Part shown: in pieces, positions 1-9,326 of the stretch
Layout of the letters: each line of letters begins with the position of its first letter
Position numbering within the stretch: the stretch's first letter is position 1
Origin: an uncultured Clostridia bacterium
GTDB lineage: Bacteria > Bacillota_I > Bacilli_A > RF39 > UBA660
Direction of reading: 5' to 3'
Assembly (NCBI GenBank): GCA_948433435.1
Contig: CAOJDX010000007.1
Coordinates: 1-51,855, forward strand
Length of the DNA stretch: 51,855 bases
Notes under the pieces: model-generated
What the model was told of the DNA's origin: nothing
What the model saw: the letters and a program-made list of their open reading frames with translations, nothing else
The model's database searches: none
Translations under genes and position numbers: made by a program

Positions 1-5
1 TTGAT

Positions 6-36
6 TCACTTTTTTTATATAAAATTGTTTCACATC
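6..36. repeat. Left copy of an imperfect inverted repeat found at both window ends
   Basis: This stretch runs from TCAC through a T run and ATATAAAATT to GTTTCACATC. The reverse complement of 51819-51848 has the same order of blocks and differs only in the lengths of two T runs. A repeat at both extremities would be expected if the sequence is a contig broken at a repeat, or if it is a segment flanked by inverted recombination sites. The T-rich part alone would be weak evidence; the shared TCAC and GTTTCACATC blocks make it stronger. Confidence 0.5.
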
Positions 37-142
37 TATTGTAACTCTACAGTTTTGGAATAATTTTTTTGTAAGTAGGTTGAAAAATTTTAAGTTTATT
101 GATAAGATACTTATTGTAAGAATAGTAGGAGAGTGAAATATA

Positions 143-796
143 GTGAAAGAGAAGAGTAAAGATAAAAATAAAGTGAAAGATCAGCGTTTACAAGCTACAG
201 TGATTGTTATTTTGGTTTTTTTACTAGTGATATTGGTAATTGGAGTTACATATGCAGCTTTTCATTATGCTAAAGAAGGACAAATACCAAACCAAATTAA
301 AACAGGAACGATTACCATGAATTATACAGAAGGAAAAACAGGTATTAATATTACTAATGCCATGCCTATGACAGAGGATGTAGGTAAGAATTTATCTAAT
401 GAAAACGAAATGTTTGATTTTACTGTTAGTACAGAGATATCTGTTAATCAGGGAATTATTTATGAAGTTGTAGCACATAAAGAAAGTAGTTCTACTCTTA
501 AAGATACTGATGTTCGATTATATTTGCAATCAGGAACGACGGCAGGGGTTTATGCTAAAGAGGAGTTAGCACCTACTGCTTTTACTCCACTTGCACAGGA
601 TGATTCTGTTGGAGCAAAAGCTGGAGAAATGGTTTTGGCAACTAAAGGAGTGCATACTACTCAAACGACATATTACCGTTTAAGAATGTGGGTTGATTCT
701 AGTTATGAATTATCTAATACTTCAAAAAGTTTCAGTATTAGAGTCAATGTTTATGGAAAGGATGCTACTTTAAGTGAAGTTAATTCTTTACAATAA
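143..796 (+). CDS. TasA/camelysin-like secreted protein
   Basis: A 217-residue exported protein. Residues 1-17 are basic, residues 18-35 form a hydrophobic segment, and the segment ends in TYAAF, which resembles the SipW-type cleavage region of TasA (TWAAF). The rest is a beta-rich, cysteine-free domain. It is clearly paralogous to the first ~200 residues of the protein at 31904 (shared YTEG, DVRLYLQ, RLRMWVDSSYELS) and more distantly similar to the one at 38478. TasA relatives form extracellular fibres or camelysin-type surface proteins after SipW-like cleavage; no sipW lies in the window. The GTG start is preceded by AGGAGAGTG at 127-135. The family call is good; the function is inferred. 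Confidence 0.7.
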   Translation: MKEKSKDKNKVKDQRLQATVIVILVFLLVILVIGVTYAAFHYAKEGQIPNQIKTGTITMNYTEGKTGINITNAMPMTEDVGKNLSNENEMFDFTVSTEISVNQGIIYEVVAHKESSSTLKDTDVRLYLQSGTTAGVYAKEELAPTAFTPLAQDDSVGAKAGEMVLATKGVHTTQTTYYRLRMWVDSSYELSNTSKSFSIRVNVYGKDATLSEVNSLQ

Positions 797-799
797 TTT

Positions 800-827
800 A
801 GATATTCAAAAAAGAAAAACATATAAT
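800..827 (+). promoter_or_regulatory. SigE-like promoter of sigK
   Basis: AGATATT (800-806) lies 13 bases before CATATAAT (820-827), which matches the general pattern of mother-cell SigE promoters (about ATATT, 13-15 bases, CATAMAMT). sigK is transcribed by SigE in Bacillus. The same -10 could also be read by SigA because it contains TATAAT. Confidence 0.45.
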
Positions 828-848
828 TAACTAAGAGGAAGTGATTAT

Positions 849-1541
849 ATGTTTTTTCATTTTATAGATTTACTTAGAAATTTTTTTGTGACAGGAAGTT
901 ATTCTAATCAAGTATTTCCAGAACCACTGACAGATGAAGAGGAAGAGAAATATTTAAAAGAAAAACAATTAGGAAATAAAGAAGCAAGGAATAAGTTGAT
1001 TGAACATAATTTAAGATTAGTTGCACATATTGTTAAAAAATTTGACTATAAGGAATCTGATCAAGATGATTTAATTAGTATAGGAACAATTGGATTAATT
1101 AAAGGGGTAGATACCTTTTCCCAAAATAAGGGAGTTAAACTAACAACGTATTGTGCTCGTTGTATTGAAAATGAGATTTTAATGCATTTTAGAAGTACTA
1201 ATAAATTTACAAAAAATATTTCTTTAAATGATGCTATTGGTTATGATAAAGAAGGAAATGAAATATCGATTATCGATGTTTTAAAAACTCCTAAAGAAGA
1301 TTTTTTAGATAACTTAGCTGTAAAGGATAATATTAAACTATTAAATCAGTATATTGATGTTTTGACTTCAAGAGAGAAAGATATTTTAATTAAAAGATAT
1401 GGTTTAAATGGGTATGATGAATTAACCCAAAAAGAGATAGCAAAGCAAATGCATATTTCTAGAAGTTATGTTTCTCGTATTGAAAAACGAGCTTTAACTA
1501 AGATTTTACGGGAATTTATCAAAAATAATAATGTAGAATAA
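849..1541 (+). CDS. sigK: RNA polymerase sporulation sigma factor, pro-sigma-K
   Basis: A 230-residue sigma-70 family protein that would direct late mother-cell transcription during sporulation. The first ~20 residues are a hydrophobic, aromatic pro-sequence (MFFHFIDLLRNFF) followed by the typical FPEPLTDEEEEKYL opening of SigK. Region 2 is recognisable (NLRLVAHIVKKF, IGTIGLIKGVDTF, TTYCARCIENEIL). Region 4 holds the helix-turn-helix (LTQKEIAKQMHISRSYVSRI). Length is close to the Bacillus protein (241). The gene is intact, without the skin-type interruption known in Bacillus and Clostridioides. The processing protease candidates SpoIVFA/SpoIVFB lie 7 kb downstream. The ATG start is preceded by AGAGGAAGTGAT. 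Confidence 0.9.
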   Translation: MFFHFIDLLRNFFVTGSYSNQVFPEPLTDEEEEKYLKEKQLGNKEARNKLIEHNLRLVAHIVKKFDYKESDQDDLISIGTIGLIKGVDTFSQNKGVKLTTYCARCIENEILMHFRSTNKFTKNISLNDAIGYDKEGNEISIIDVLKTPKEDFLDNLAVKDNIKLLNQYIDVLTSREKDILIKRYGLNGYDELTQKEIAKQMHISRSYVSRIEKRALTKILREFIKNNNVE

Positions 1542-1609
1542 AGTATAAAATTTCTAGACTATTCAATAATAAAAATGTATAATAATATTGAAATCTAGGA
1601 AGTGGTATT

Positions 1610-3175
1610 GTGTCTAAAAAAGGTAGGAGTAGTAAAAAGATAGTAAGTAAACAAGTAAGTTTAGAAAAAGAAGAAATAGAAAAGATAGAAGAAGATAGCC
1701 AACTTGAGGAATTATTTTTACAGTTAGAACAGGAAGGTACTATAGGAGAAGACCTTTTTTTTGAAAAGAAAAAAAAGATTAGAGTTTATTCAATTAGATG
1801 GCAATTTATTTTCATATTTGTTCTGTTATTATTGGTTGTGATTTCCCTTTGGGTAGCTAAGCAATATGCACCTAATATTATTTTATATAAAGAATCTAAA
1901 ATTATTTTAGATTATCAGGAAGAGTATAAAGAACCAGGGTATCGCTTAACGATTAATGGTAAAGATTATTCAGAAAAGGTGAGGGTAAGAGGAAAAGTTA
2001 ATCCTAAAAAATTGGGAAAATATATAATTGAGTATTCTTATCAGAAAGGTTTTTTTAAAACTGTAAAAAAAAGGATTGTTTATGTTAAAGATTTAACTAA
2101 ACCTGCTATTATTTTAAATGGTTCTAAAGAAGTATATATTTGTCCAAATGAGGAGTATCAAGAAGAAGGATATCAAGTGGTTGATAATTATGATCAAGAT
2201 TTAACTTCTAAGGTAAAAGTTAAAAAGAAGAAAGATGCTTATGTATATAGTGTTTCTGATCAGGCTAAAAATAAAACAACTTTGACTAGAAAGATTATTA
2301 AAAAGGATATTGTGAGACCAACAATTCAATTAAAAAATGGTGATTCTATTAATATTGTTATAGGTACTCCTTATCAAGAGGAAGGATATACAGTAACTGA
2401 TAACTGTGATAAAGACATTGCTTCTAAGGTAAAAATAGAGGGAAATGTTGATCATAATACTTTGGGAACTTATACATTAACTTATTCTGTTTCCGATCAT
2501 GCTAATAATGAGACTAAAGTAGTGAGGACTGTACATGTTGTTAAAAAATCTATGCCAGGAACAATTTATTTGACTTTTGATGATGGACCTAAAGCAGGGA
2601 CGACTGATAAAATTTTGGATATTTTGAAAGAGGAAAATGTGAAGGCTACTTTCTTTGTTACTAATAGTGGTCCTGATGACTTGATTAAAAGAACTTATGA
2701 TGAAGGACATTCTATTGGCTTACATACAGCAACTCATGATTATAGTCAAATATATCAATCCGAAGAAAATTATTTTAATGATTTGAAGCAAGTACAGGAT
2801 AGAGTTTTCAGAATAACAGGTTATCGATCTATGCTTATTCGTTTTCCTGGTGGAAGTAGTAATACCATTAGTAGAAAGTATAAAACTGGAATTATGACTA
2901 GTCTTACTAAAAAAGTATTAGAACAAGGTTATCGATACTATGATTGGAATTTAGCAAGTGGAGATGCTGGTGTTGTGAAAACACCAGAAGGTGTTTATCA
3001 AATTGTAACTAGTAATTTGTCACATGATAGGATGAATGTTGTTTTAATGCATGATATTAAATCTTATACTCGAGATAGTTTAAGACAAATTATTCAATAT
3101 GCGAAATCTAATGGATATACTTTTGATGTAATTGATCAAAATACCGAAATTATTGCTCAGAATGTTAATAACTAA
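1610..3175 (+). CDS. Membrane-anchored polysaccharide deacetylase with three DUF5011-type Ig-like domains
   Basis: A 521-residue extracellular enzyme likely to de-N-acetylate peptidoglycan or another surface glycan. An acidic cytoplasmic tail (residues 1-63) is followed by one membrane helix (about 64-83). Three tandem DUF5011-like Ig repeats follow (about 95-160, 170-232, 236-310), each with a YQEEGY or YKEPGY motif and KLGKYIIEYS or TLGTYTLTYS-like strands. The C-terminal NodB domain has TFDDGP, the metal-binding HTATH (H-x3-H) and RFPGGSSN, so it looks catalytically complete. The GTG start at 1610 has AGGAAGTGG just upstream, and TATAAT lies at 1579-1584. The exact substrate cannot be told from sequence. 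Confidence 0.88.
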   Translation: MSKKGRSSKKIVSKQVSLEKEEIEKIEEDSQLEELFLQLEQEGTIGEDLFFEKKKKIRVYSIRWQFIFIFVLLLLVVISLWVAKQYAPNIILYKESKIILDYQEEYKEPGYRLTINGKDYSEKVRVRGKVNPKKLGKYIIEYSYQKGFFKTVKKRIVYVKDLTKPAIILNGSKEVYICPNEEYQEEGYQVVDNYDQDLTSKVKVKKKKDAYVYSVSDQAKNKTTLTRKIIKKDIVRPTIQLKNGDSINIVIGTPYQEEGYTVTDNCDKDIASKVKIEGNVDHNTLGTYTLTYSVSDHANNETKVVRTVHVVKKSMPGTIYLTFDDGPKAGTTDKILDILKEENVKATFFVTNSGPDDLIKRTYDEGHSIGLHTATHDYSQIYQSEENYFNDLKQVQDRVFRITGYRSMLIRFPGGSSNTISRKYKTGIMTSLTKKVLEQGYRYYDWNLASGDAGVVKTPEGVYQIVTSNLSHDRMNVVLMHDIKSYTRDSLRQIIQYAKSNGYTFDVIDQNTEIIAQNVNN

Positions 3176-3202
3176 GTGCTAGTAAAATATAAGAAAATAC
3201 GA

Positions 3203-3220
3203 TATAATAAAGTTGGTGAT
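3203..3220 (+). promoter_or_regulatory. Compact promoter and RBS of yqeG
   Basis: TATAAT at 3203-3208 is followed after six bases by the ribosome binding site GGTGAT (3215-3220), with the TTG start at 3225. The transcript would begin at or next to the ribosome binding site. The same layout recurs at 15573, 27343, 35397 and 37580. Confidence 0.45.
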
Positions 3221-3224
3221 TTAT

Positions 3225-3740
3225 TTGAAACTAATACCTAATATTTATGTAAAAAGTATAGAAGATATTCCTTATCAGAAACTTAAAAATTCAAATATTA
3301 AGTGTTTGATTTTTGATTTAGACAACACATTGGCACTTTTGGAGGAAAAAGCATGTCCAGAAAGAGTTCAAAAGCTGATTTGTCAATTAAAAAAAGATTT
3401 TCAAGTTTTTATTATTACTAATAGTCCTTTGAGGAGAGCTAATCCATATCAAAAGTGTTTAGATATAGAAGTTATTAGTATGGCGATGAAACCATTAACA
3501 AGGGGACTAAAAAAAATAAAAGGAAAATATCATTTTGAGAAAGATGAAATGGTTATGATAGGAGATCAGTTAATGACTGATATTTTATCTGGAATTAGAT
3601 TTGGTATTCAAACAATTTTAGTAGACCCAATAGGAGTAAAAGATTTGAAGATTACGAAATTGAATCGTATTATAGAGAATAAATTAATTCGTAAGTATGG
3701 AAAAGCGAATTTACTTGAAAGAGGTAAATATTATGAGTAA
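3225..3740 (+). CDS. yqeG: YqeG family HAD-superfamily phosphatase
   Basis: A cytoplasmic HAD-type phosphatase (subclass IIIA) of the YqeG family, usually encoded next to yqeH. Motif I is DLDNTLA, motif II is ITNSPLRR, and the late acidic motif is GDQLMTDILSG. I chose the TTG at 3225 (MKLIPNIYV) over the upstream TTG at 3213 because GGTGAT at 3215-3220 is a proper ribosome binding site for it. The 3' end overlaps yqeH by eight bases, so the two are probably translationally coupled. The physiological substrate of the family is not established. Confidence 0.85.
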   Translation: MKLIPNIYVKSIEDIPYQKLKNSNIKCLIFDLDNTLALLEEKACPERVQKLICQLKKDFQVFIITNSPLRRANPYQKCLDIEVISMAMKPLTRGLKKIKGKYHFEKDEMVMIGDQLMTDILSGIRFGIQTILVDPIGVKDLKITKLNRIIENKLIRKYGKANLLERGKYYE

Positions 3741-4734
3741 AAAGTGTCTTGGATGTGGAGTAGAGTTACAGGATGAGAATATTACTAAAGAGGGTTATAC
3801 GACGAGTGTTGATAACGATATTTGTCAAAGATGTTTTCGTTTAAAAAATTATGGAGAATATCAAACTGTTACTAAATCAAATGAGGAATATGAAACAATT
3901 TTAAAGGAAATTGGAAAAACAAAAGATTTGGTTATGTATGTAGTAGATATTTTAAATATTGAAGATGATTTGAAACAAATTAAGGAGTGGTTACCTAATA
4001 ATTTAATTTTAGTCATTAATAAAAGAGACGTTATCCCAAAATCTGTTAAAGATGAAAAAATAGTTAGTTATTTTAAAGAAAGATATCCTTTTTTTAATGA
4101 TGTTATTATCATTAGTAGTATTAAGAATTATCATATAGATTATCTTTTGAAGAGAATAAAATTTTATCAGACTACTAAGAATGTTTATGTAGTAGGGCAT
4201 ACTAATGCTGGAAAGTCTACTTTAATTAATAAGTTAATTAAGAATTATTCTAATAAGCAGCAGGAACTAACAATTTCTCCGCTTCCAACAACCACACTTA
4301 ATACTATTACAATTGAAATTAATGATTATTTAACACTAATTGATACTCCGGGATTAGTTGATTATACCTCATTAACTAATTACGTAGAGGGAAAAATGTT
4401 AAAAAAGTTGAATCCTCAAAAGGAGATTAAAACAAAAACATATCAATTAAAAAAGGGGCAATCTATTATTATAGAAGATTTAATCCGAATAGATTATGTA
4501 GAAGGTGAGAAGAATAGTTTTACTCTCTATCTGTCTAATCACTTAAAAGTGAAAAGGATTATTACTGCTCGACATCAAGATTTATACCATTTATTTAAGA
4601 CAAGTTATGATTTGCAGTTTAATAAAGATTTAGTAATTAAAGGAATGGGATTTATTAAAATTACTAATAGAGGAAAAATAGATGTTTATATTGATCAAAA
4701 GGTAAAGACTTTTCTAAGAGATAATCTTATCTAG
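3733..4734 (+). CDS. yqeH: Ribosome biogenesis GTPase YqeH (circularly permuted)
   Basis: A circularly permuted GTPase needed for 30S ribosomal subunit assembly. The N-terminal zinc finger has CLGC and CQRC pairs. The GTPase motifs appear in permuted order: NKRD (G4) comes first, then GHTNAGKST (G1) and DTPG (G3). A C-terminal RNA-binding region follows. The start is ATG at 3733 (MSKKCLGCGV) with AGAGGT upstream; a longer reading from 3697 lies inside yqeG and lacks such a site. The gene ends against the reverse-strand gene at 4731, and the two stop codons overlap. Confidence 0.92.
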   Translation: MSKKCLGCGVELQDENITKEGYTTSVDNDICQRCFRLKNYGEYQTVTKSNEEYETILKEIGKTKDLVMYVVDILNIEDDLKQIKEWLPNNLILVINKRDVIPKSVKDEKIVSYFKERYPFFNDVIIISSIKNYHIDYLLKRIKFYQTTKNVYVVGHTNAGKSTLINKLIKNYSNKQQELTISPLPTTTLNTITIEINDYLTLIDTPGLVDYTSLTNYVEGKMLKKLNPQKEIKTKTYQLKKGQSIIIEDLIRIDYVEGEKNSFTLYLSNHLKVKRIITARHQDLYHLFKTSYDLQFNKDLVIKGMGFIKITNRGKIDVYIDQKVKTFLRDNLI

Positions 4735-5195
4735 AAAAAGTCTTTAAATATTAAATTATTTAGGGGATAGTCTGTTAAGTATAGAAATATATAATAAATT
4801 GTTAATATCATAAAGATACTATAATACTCTACTTTTTTAGGGTATTTTTTTATTTTTGAAGTGAAAAATTCACTAATTAAAATACTTATTAATAAAAAGA
4901 TGGATAAGGTTAATGGAAGTAGTTTACCCGTTTTTAAAAATATAGTAGTATAGAATACTAATAAAATAGTATTAGATAAAATTCCTTGAAGTAAAGCCTT
5001 TAAGTATTTGTTGGAATCTTTTTTGAAGAGTGAGAATAGAATATTAGCTGTAAAAAGCAATTTAATATATTCAAAAATGTTTTCTTTTGTAGGTAAGAAA
5101 ATTCTTAAAATAGGCATTTTTAAAATATGATATAAAAAGTGAAGAATCAAGCATAATAAAAAGATTTTTAAAGAGTTAGTAATTATTTTTTTCAT
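4731..5195 (-). CDS. DUF6512-like integral membrane protein
   Basis: A 154-residue protein with about five hydrophobic helices. The segment PTKENIFEYIKLLF resembles the PVNESVWEHLKLLF-type signature I associate with DUF6512 membrane proteins of clostridia; function unknown. I set the start at ATG 5195, because the upstream GTG at 5204 is part of the ribosome binding site TAGGTGAT. A CATACTAT element lies just upstream (5212-5219, reverse strand) and resembles a mother-cell -10, so sporulation control is possible. It is convergent with yqeH. Confidence 0.6.
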   Translation of the reverse strand: MKKIITNSLKIFLLCLILHFLYHILKMPILRIFLPTKENIFEYIKLLFTANILFSLFKKDSNKYLKALLQGILSNTILLVFYTTIFLKTGKLLPLTLSIFLLISILISEFFTSKIKKYPKKVEYYSIFMILTIYYIFLYLTDYPLNNLIFKDFF

Positions 5196-5211
5196 TAATA
5201 TCACCTATTAA

Positions 5212-5219
5212 ATAGTATG
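5212..5219 (-). promoter_or_regulatory. CATACTAT mother-cell-type -10 element
   Basis: On the reverse strand this reads CATACTAT, six bases before the GGTGAT ribosome binding site of the DUF6512-like gene. It fits the SigE -10 pattern well, but I see no convincing -35. Confidence 0.35.
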
Positions 5220-5291
5220 TTTGGTAAAAAGAAAAAGAAGTTTTCCTATTGAAATTGAATATATTTTTATTGGTATTTGGAAAAATATTGC

Positions 5292-5320
5292 TTGTCAAAA
5301 TAGAAAAACTTTAGTATACT
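5292..5320 (+). promoter_or_regulatory. rpsO promoter
   Basis: TTGTCA (5292-5297) and TATACT (5315-5320) are separated by 17 bases, a standard SigA arrangement. Transcription would start near 5327 and give an 80-base leader. Confidence 0.7.
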
Positions 5321-5326
5321 TTAGTT

Positions 5327-5403
5327 GCTGACCATGTTCTTAGTTTAAGGAAGTTCCGACCTTTTACCAAGAATATGGCTAATAATAAGAGAAAGGAATG
5401 ATT
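5327..5403 (+). promoter_or_regulatory. Putative S15 (rpsO) leader RNA
   Basis: The untranslated leader folds readily. CCATGTTCTT (5332-5341) pairs with AAGAATATGG (5369-5378), enclosing a smaller AAGG/CCTT stem (5347-5350 with 5360-5363). Structured leaders that bind excess S15 and repress rpsO are known in several bacterial phyla. That this one binds S15 is inferred from position and structure only. Confidence 0.5.
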
Positions 5404-5407
5404 AAAA

Positions 5408-5677
5408 ATGGCTTTAACTAAAGAAGAAAAGGCAATAATTATTAAAGAATATGCTAGAGATAGTAAAGATACAGGATCATGTGAAGTACAAGTTGCTATT
5501 TTAACAAAAGAAATTAATGATTTAACAGAGCACTTAAAAATTCATAAACATGATTATCATTCACGTCGTGGACTGTTAAAAAAAGTTGGTCAACGTCGTA
5601 GCATGTTACAATATCTTGCTAAGAAAGATGTAACAAGGTATCGTGATTTAATTCAAAAATTGGGATTAAGAAAGTAG
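5408..5677 (+). CDS. rpsO: 30S ribosomal protein S15
   Basis: An 89-residue primary 16S rRNA-binding protein of the small-subunit platform, full length for the family. It has the conserved [31 protein letters not shown] and YLAKKD blocks. The ATG is preceded by AGAAAGGA. A terminator begins at its stop codon, separating it from pnp at least partly, although rpsO-pnp adjacency is classic. Confidence 0.97.
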   Translation: MALTKEEKAIIIKEYARDSKDTGSCEVQVAILTKEINDLTEHLKIHKHDYHSRRGLLKKVGQRRSMLQYLAKKDVTRYRDLIQKLGLRK

Positions 5678-5705
5678 ACACATTTTCAGTGTCTATTTTT
5701 CTTTT
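5675..5705 (+). terminator. rpsO terminator
   Basis: TAGACAC (5675-5681) pairs with GTGTCTA (5689-5695), followed by a T-rich tail. The stem starts on the rpsO stop codon. Confidence 0.75.
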
Positions 5706-5765
5706 AGTGGCAAAAAATGAAAAATTGTTATACAATGAAAATAGAAGTATTATTTAGGAGTTATT

Positions 5766-7934
5766 ATGAAGAAAGTATTTGAAAAGGAATTTTATGGAAG
5801 AAAAATAGTAATTGAACATGGTGAGCTAGCTAAACAGGCAACAAGTAGTGTTTTAGTAAGATATGGAGATACAGTAGTACTAACAGCTGTTGTTTTAAAT
5901 AAGAGTGTCAATTTATTATCTGATTTTTTTCCATTGACTGTAAATTATCAAGAAAAATTATATTCAGTAGGGAAAATACCTGGTGGTTTTATTAAAAGGG
6001 AGGGAAGACCAACTGAGAATGCGACATTAGCTGCCAGAATGATCGATCGACCAATGCGTCCACTATTTCCTGAAGACTTTAAAAATGAGGTACAAATTAT
6101 TAATACTGTTTTAAGTGTTGATCAAGAGTGTTCTCCAGAACTTGCAGCTTTATTAGGTTCCAGTTTAGCAACATCTATTAGTAAAATACCGTTTAATGGA
6201 CCAATAGCAGGAGTTAAGGTAGGATATGTAAATCAAAAATATGTTATTAATCCATCTCCAGATGAAATGGAACTTTCATTAATTGATTTAACTGTTGCGG
6301 GTACTAAATATGCTATTAATATGGTGGAATCTAGTGCTCATGAGGCTTCGGAAGAAATTATGTTAGGGGCTTTAAAAGAAGGGCATCTTGCTATTAAGGA
6401 ATTAGTTGAGTTTGAAGAAGAAATCATGAAAGAACTTGGCGATGAGAAAATGGAATATGAACATTTAGAAATTGCTGAGGAATTGAGAAGAGAAATAGAT
6501 CAGTTAACAGCTAGTCGCTTTAATAAGGCATTGCGTATTAAAGAAAAGTTACAAATGTATGCAGAAATGGATGCTATTAAAGAAGAGATTATTAATCAAT
6601 ATCAAGAAAATGAAAATCATTTAGATGAGGAAGAATTAAAAATTTTGCTTACTAAAATTCGGATGATATTAGAAGATATTGAATATCGTGAATTTAGAAG
6701 TATTGTAGTTCAAGAACATATTCGAGCTGATGGCCGTAAAATGGATGAGATAAGACCTTTATCAACGGATATTGACCTTTTACCAAGAACTCATGGTTCT
6801 GCATTGTTTACTCGTGGAGAGACACAAGCTTTATCTATTACTACTTTAGGGGCTTTAGGGGAACATCAGATATTAGATGGTTTAGAAATTGAAGACCAAA
6901 AAAGATTTATGTTACATTATAATTTTCCGCGGTTTTCTGTTGGTGAAACAGGAAGATATGGTTCACCTGGTAGACGTGAAATAGGGCATGGAGCTTTGGG
7001 TGAAAAGGCTTTAAAAGAAGTTCTTCCAAGTGAAGAGGAGTTTCCTTATACGATAAGAGTAGTATCTGAAATCTTAGAAAGTAATGGATCTTCCTCACAA
7101 GCTAGTATTTGTGCTGGTTGTATGTCTTTAATGGCGGCAGGAGTTCCAATAAAAGCACCAGTAGCTGGAATTGCTATGGGTTTAATTACGTCATCTGATG
7201 AAAAGGAATATACTATTTTAACAGATATTCAAGGTATGGAAGATCATTTAGGAGATATGGACTTTAAAGTAGCAGGTACTAGAAATGGTATTTGTGCTTT
7301 ACAAATGGATATTAAGATTCGAGGGATTACAGAAGAAATTTTAGAGAAAGCTTTAGAACAGGCAAAATATGCTCGTTTAGAAATATTGGATGTTATTGAA
7401 AAGCAAATCAAAGAACCTCGTAAAGAAGTTTCACAATATGCTCCAAAAACGTTAACTTTTATGATTAATCCTAATAAAATAAAGGATGTTATTGGTAAAG
7501 GTGGAGAAATGATTACCAAAATTATTTGTGAAGCTTCTAATGTTACAGAAGTAACTAATATTAATGCTGTTAAAGTTGATTTAGAAGATGATGGAAGAGT
7601 TATTATTTATCATACAGATCAAGTTATTATTGAAAAGACTAAACAAATGATAGAAGATGTTGTTCGTGAAGTTGAAGAGGGAAAGATATATAATGGAAAA
7701 GTTGTAAAAATAGAAGATTTTGGTTGTTTTGTAGAAATTTGGCCTGGTTGTGAAGGGTTGGTTCATATTTCTCAGCTTTCTGACAAACGAGTAGAAAAGT
7801 GTGATGATATTGTAAAATTAGGAGATGAAATTGTTGTTAAATCTCTAGGAACTGATAAGAAAGGTAGACTGAATTTTTCTCGAAAAGAGGCACTTTCTAA
7901 AAGTAGAAAGAAAAGTTCAGTAGAAGAAATTTAA
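5766..7934 (+). CDS. pnp: Polyribonucleotide nucleotidyltransferase (PNPase)
   Basis: A 722-residue phosphorolytic 3'-5' exoribonuclease and degradosome component. Two RNase PH-like halves are present. The second has [10 protein letters not shown] and [15 protein letters not shown], with the catalytic-core [19 protein letters not shown]. They are joined by the all-helical linker, then come the KH domain ([12 protein letters not shown]) and the S1 domain ([21 protein letters not shown]). Length fits the family. The start has TTAGGAG upstream. It lies directly after rpsO, as in many Bacillota. Confidence 0.97.
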   Translation: MKKVFEKEFYGRKIVIEHGELAKQATSSVLVRYGDTVVLTAVVLNKSVNLLSDFFPLTVNYQEKLYSVGKIPGGFIKREGRPTENATLAARMIDRPMRPLFPEDFKNEVQIINTVLSVDQECSPELAALLGSSLATSISKIPFNGPIAGVKVGYVNQKYVINPSPDEMELSLIDLTVAGTKYAINMVESSAHEASEEIMLGALKEGHLAIKELVEFEEEIMKELGDEKMEYEHLEIAEELRREIDQLTASRFNKALRIKEKLQMYAEMDAIKEEIINQYQENENHLDEEELKILLTKIRMILEDIEYREFRSIVVQEHIRADGRKMDEIRPLSTDIDLLPRTHGSALFTRGETQALSITTLGALGEHQILDGLEIEDQKRFMLHYNFPRFSVGETGRYGSPGRREIGHGALGEKALKEVLPSEEEFPYTIRVVSEILESNGSSSQASICAGCMSLMAAGVPIKAPVAGIAMGLITSSDEKEYTILTDIQGMEDHLGDMDFKVAGTRNGICALQMDIKIRGITEEILEKALEQAKYARLEILDVIEKQIKEPRKEVSQYAPKTLTFMINPNKIKDVIGKGGEMITKIICEASNVTEVTNINAVKVDLEDDGRVIIYHTDQVIIEKTKQMIEDVVREVEEGKIYNGKVVKIEDFGCFVEIWPGCEGLVHISQLSDKRVEKCDDIVKLGDEIVVKSLGTDKKGRLNFSRKEALSKSRKKSSVEEI

Positions 7935-7955
7935 AGAAAGAAAAGGGAATTTTAT

Positions 7956-8660
7956 ATGCAAAAGGTATTAAAGGGAATTGTTTCCGTTATCATATTGTTT
8001 TTTGGTGTTTATGTCATTTATAGAAATCTTAATCTTAGAAAAATACCAAGTGTTGATTTGATTAAAGATGAGCAGACCTCTTCTTTATATCATAGAATGT
8101 TGCCTAATACTGCTAATAAGGAGTGGCTTAATTATTATTATAGTCATCGTTCTTTGACTAAGGATGAAGTAGATGAAGATTTGAAATACAATATAGCATA
8201 TAAAAATACTGGTACTAGTGAAAGTACTTTGAAAGAGGAGAAATTAAGGACTTCTTTTGAAAAGGTTTTTGGGCCAAATACTTATAAAAGAGTAGATTCT
8301 TTTATAGGAGGATGTAATACATATCGATATGACTCGAAGGTAAAGAGTTATATTAAAATGACCTCAGAAGTTTGTAAGATGTCAGACATTTATATTTTAT
8401 CTAAAATTATTGATGCTAAAATAGTGAAAGAAAAAATGGAAATTACTGTAGCTATTGCTTATATGGATAAAACCCAAAAAATAATTTATCGTGATTGTAA
8501 TAAAAGAATGGATCAATGTAGTAGTATTTTGAAACAAAATGTTGTAGCTTACGATGAGGCAAATTTAGATGCTAAGAAAGATAAATTACAAACCTATAAA
8601 TTTATTTATACCTCTATTCATGATGAATATTATTTTGAATCAGTAAAGAAGCTTAAATAA
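7956..8660 (+). CDS. Unknown membrane-anchored protein
   Basis: I do not recognise this 234-residue protein. Residues 6-23 form a hydrophobic anchor (IVSVIILFFGVYVIY); the rest is hydrophilic and would lie outside the membrane. It has four cysteines, at about residues 112, 134, 186 and 192, which could form disulfides outside the cell. It follows pnp by 21 bases, with AAAGGGAA before the ATG, so it may be co-transcribed. It precedes spoIVFA, but a terminator sits between them. A link to sporulation is only a positional guess. Confidence 0.7.
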   Translation: MQKVLKGIVSVIILFFGVYVIYRNLNLRKIPSVDLIKDEQTSSLYHRMLPNTANKEWLNYYYSHRSLTKDEVDEDLKYNIAYKNTGTSESTLKEEKLRTSFEKVFGPNTYKRVDSFIGGCNTYRYDSKVKSYIKMTSEVCKMSDIYILSKIIDAKIVKEKMEITVAIAYMDKTQKIIYRDCNKRMDQCSSILKQNVVAYDEANLDAKKDKLQTYKFIYTSIHDEYYFESVKKLK

Positions 8661-8673
8661 GGCTTCTTTTTTG
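8645..8673 (+). terminator. Terminator after the unknown gene at 7956
   Basis: AAAGAAGC (8645-8652) pairs with GCTTCTTT (8662-8669), followed by a short T run. The stop codon sits in the loop. Confidence 0.75.
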
Positions 8674-8693
8674 TTATAAAAATATTTATTTAT

Positions 8694-8701
8694 CATAAAC
8701 T
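8694..8701 (+). promoter_or_regulatory. CATAAACT mother-cell-type -10 element of spoIVFA
   Basis: CATAAACT fits the SigE -10 pattern, and spoIVF is a SigE operon in Bacillus. An AAAGGAG ribosome binding site follows after five bases. Identical CATAAACT elements precede tspO (21120) and yqfC (33410). The -35 is unclear; GTTATAA at 8673-8679 is the best candidate. Confidence 0.45.
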
Positions 8702-8719
8702 TTATCAAAGGAGAAATTT

Positions 8720-9307
8720 ATGAATATAGAAGAATATCGTAGAACTAGAAATAGAAAAGAAATGAAAAACAATAAATTTAGAAGGATGGTCAATAGTTTT
8801 ATTAGTAGAGTATTAATTACTATCATTATTTTTTTAGTTGGTTTAATTGTAACTAAAAACAATGCTTCATTGAAAGAATTTATTCATAAAAATGTGTATA
8901 CAACTAATTTTAAATTTACTAAGGCAAAGAATATATATAACAAGTATTTTGGTAAATATCTTGCTACTACTCCTGAGGTAAGTTCAGTATTTTCTGAAAA
9001 AATTAGTTATAGTAAAAGTAGTATTTATAAGGATGGGGTCAAGTTAAAAGTTGCTTCTAATTATTTGGTTCCTGCCTTAGAAAGTGGAATAGTAGTGTTT
9101 ATTGGCAATAAGGAAGGATATGGAAATACAATAATTGTAGAACAAATTGATGGTATTGAGGTTTGGTATTCTAATATAGAGGTAAAAGATATCAAAATGT
9201 ATGATTATGTTGAAAAGGGATCGTTGATTGCAGAGGCAAAAGATCAGAAGTTGTATTTATTATTTCAAAAAGATGGAAAGTACTTAAATTATAAAGAGTA
9301 TATCTAA
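8720..9307 (+). CDS. spoIVFA: SpoIVFA-like M23 (LytM-fold) sporulation membrane protein
   Basis: A 195-residue protein with a basic N-terminus, one membrane helix (about residues 29-45) and a C-terminal degenerate M23/LytM-type domain (about 105-190: ESGIVVFIGNKEGYGNTIIV, GIEVWYSNIE, VEKGSLIAEA). In Bacillus, SpoIVFA holds and regulates the intramembrane protease SpoIVFB in the forespore outer membrane. The classical M23 metal residues are absent, as expected for a non-enzymatic family member. It sits immediately upstream of spoIVFB. The call rests on architecture plus neighbourhood. Confidence 0.82.
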   Translation: MNIEEYRRTRNRKEMKNNKFRRMVNSFISRVLITIIIFLVGLIVTKNNASLKEFIHKNVYTTNFKFTKAKNIYNKYFGKYLATTPEVSSVFSEKISYSKSSIYKDGVKLKVASNYLVPALESGIVVFIGNKEGYGNTIIVEQIDGIEVWYSNIEVKDIKMYDYVEKGSLIAEAKDQKLYLLFQKDGKYLNYKEYI

Positions 9308-9326
9308 TTATATTTATATTAGCCCA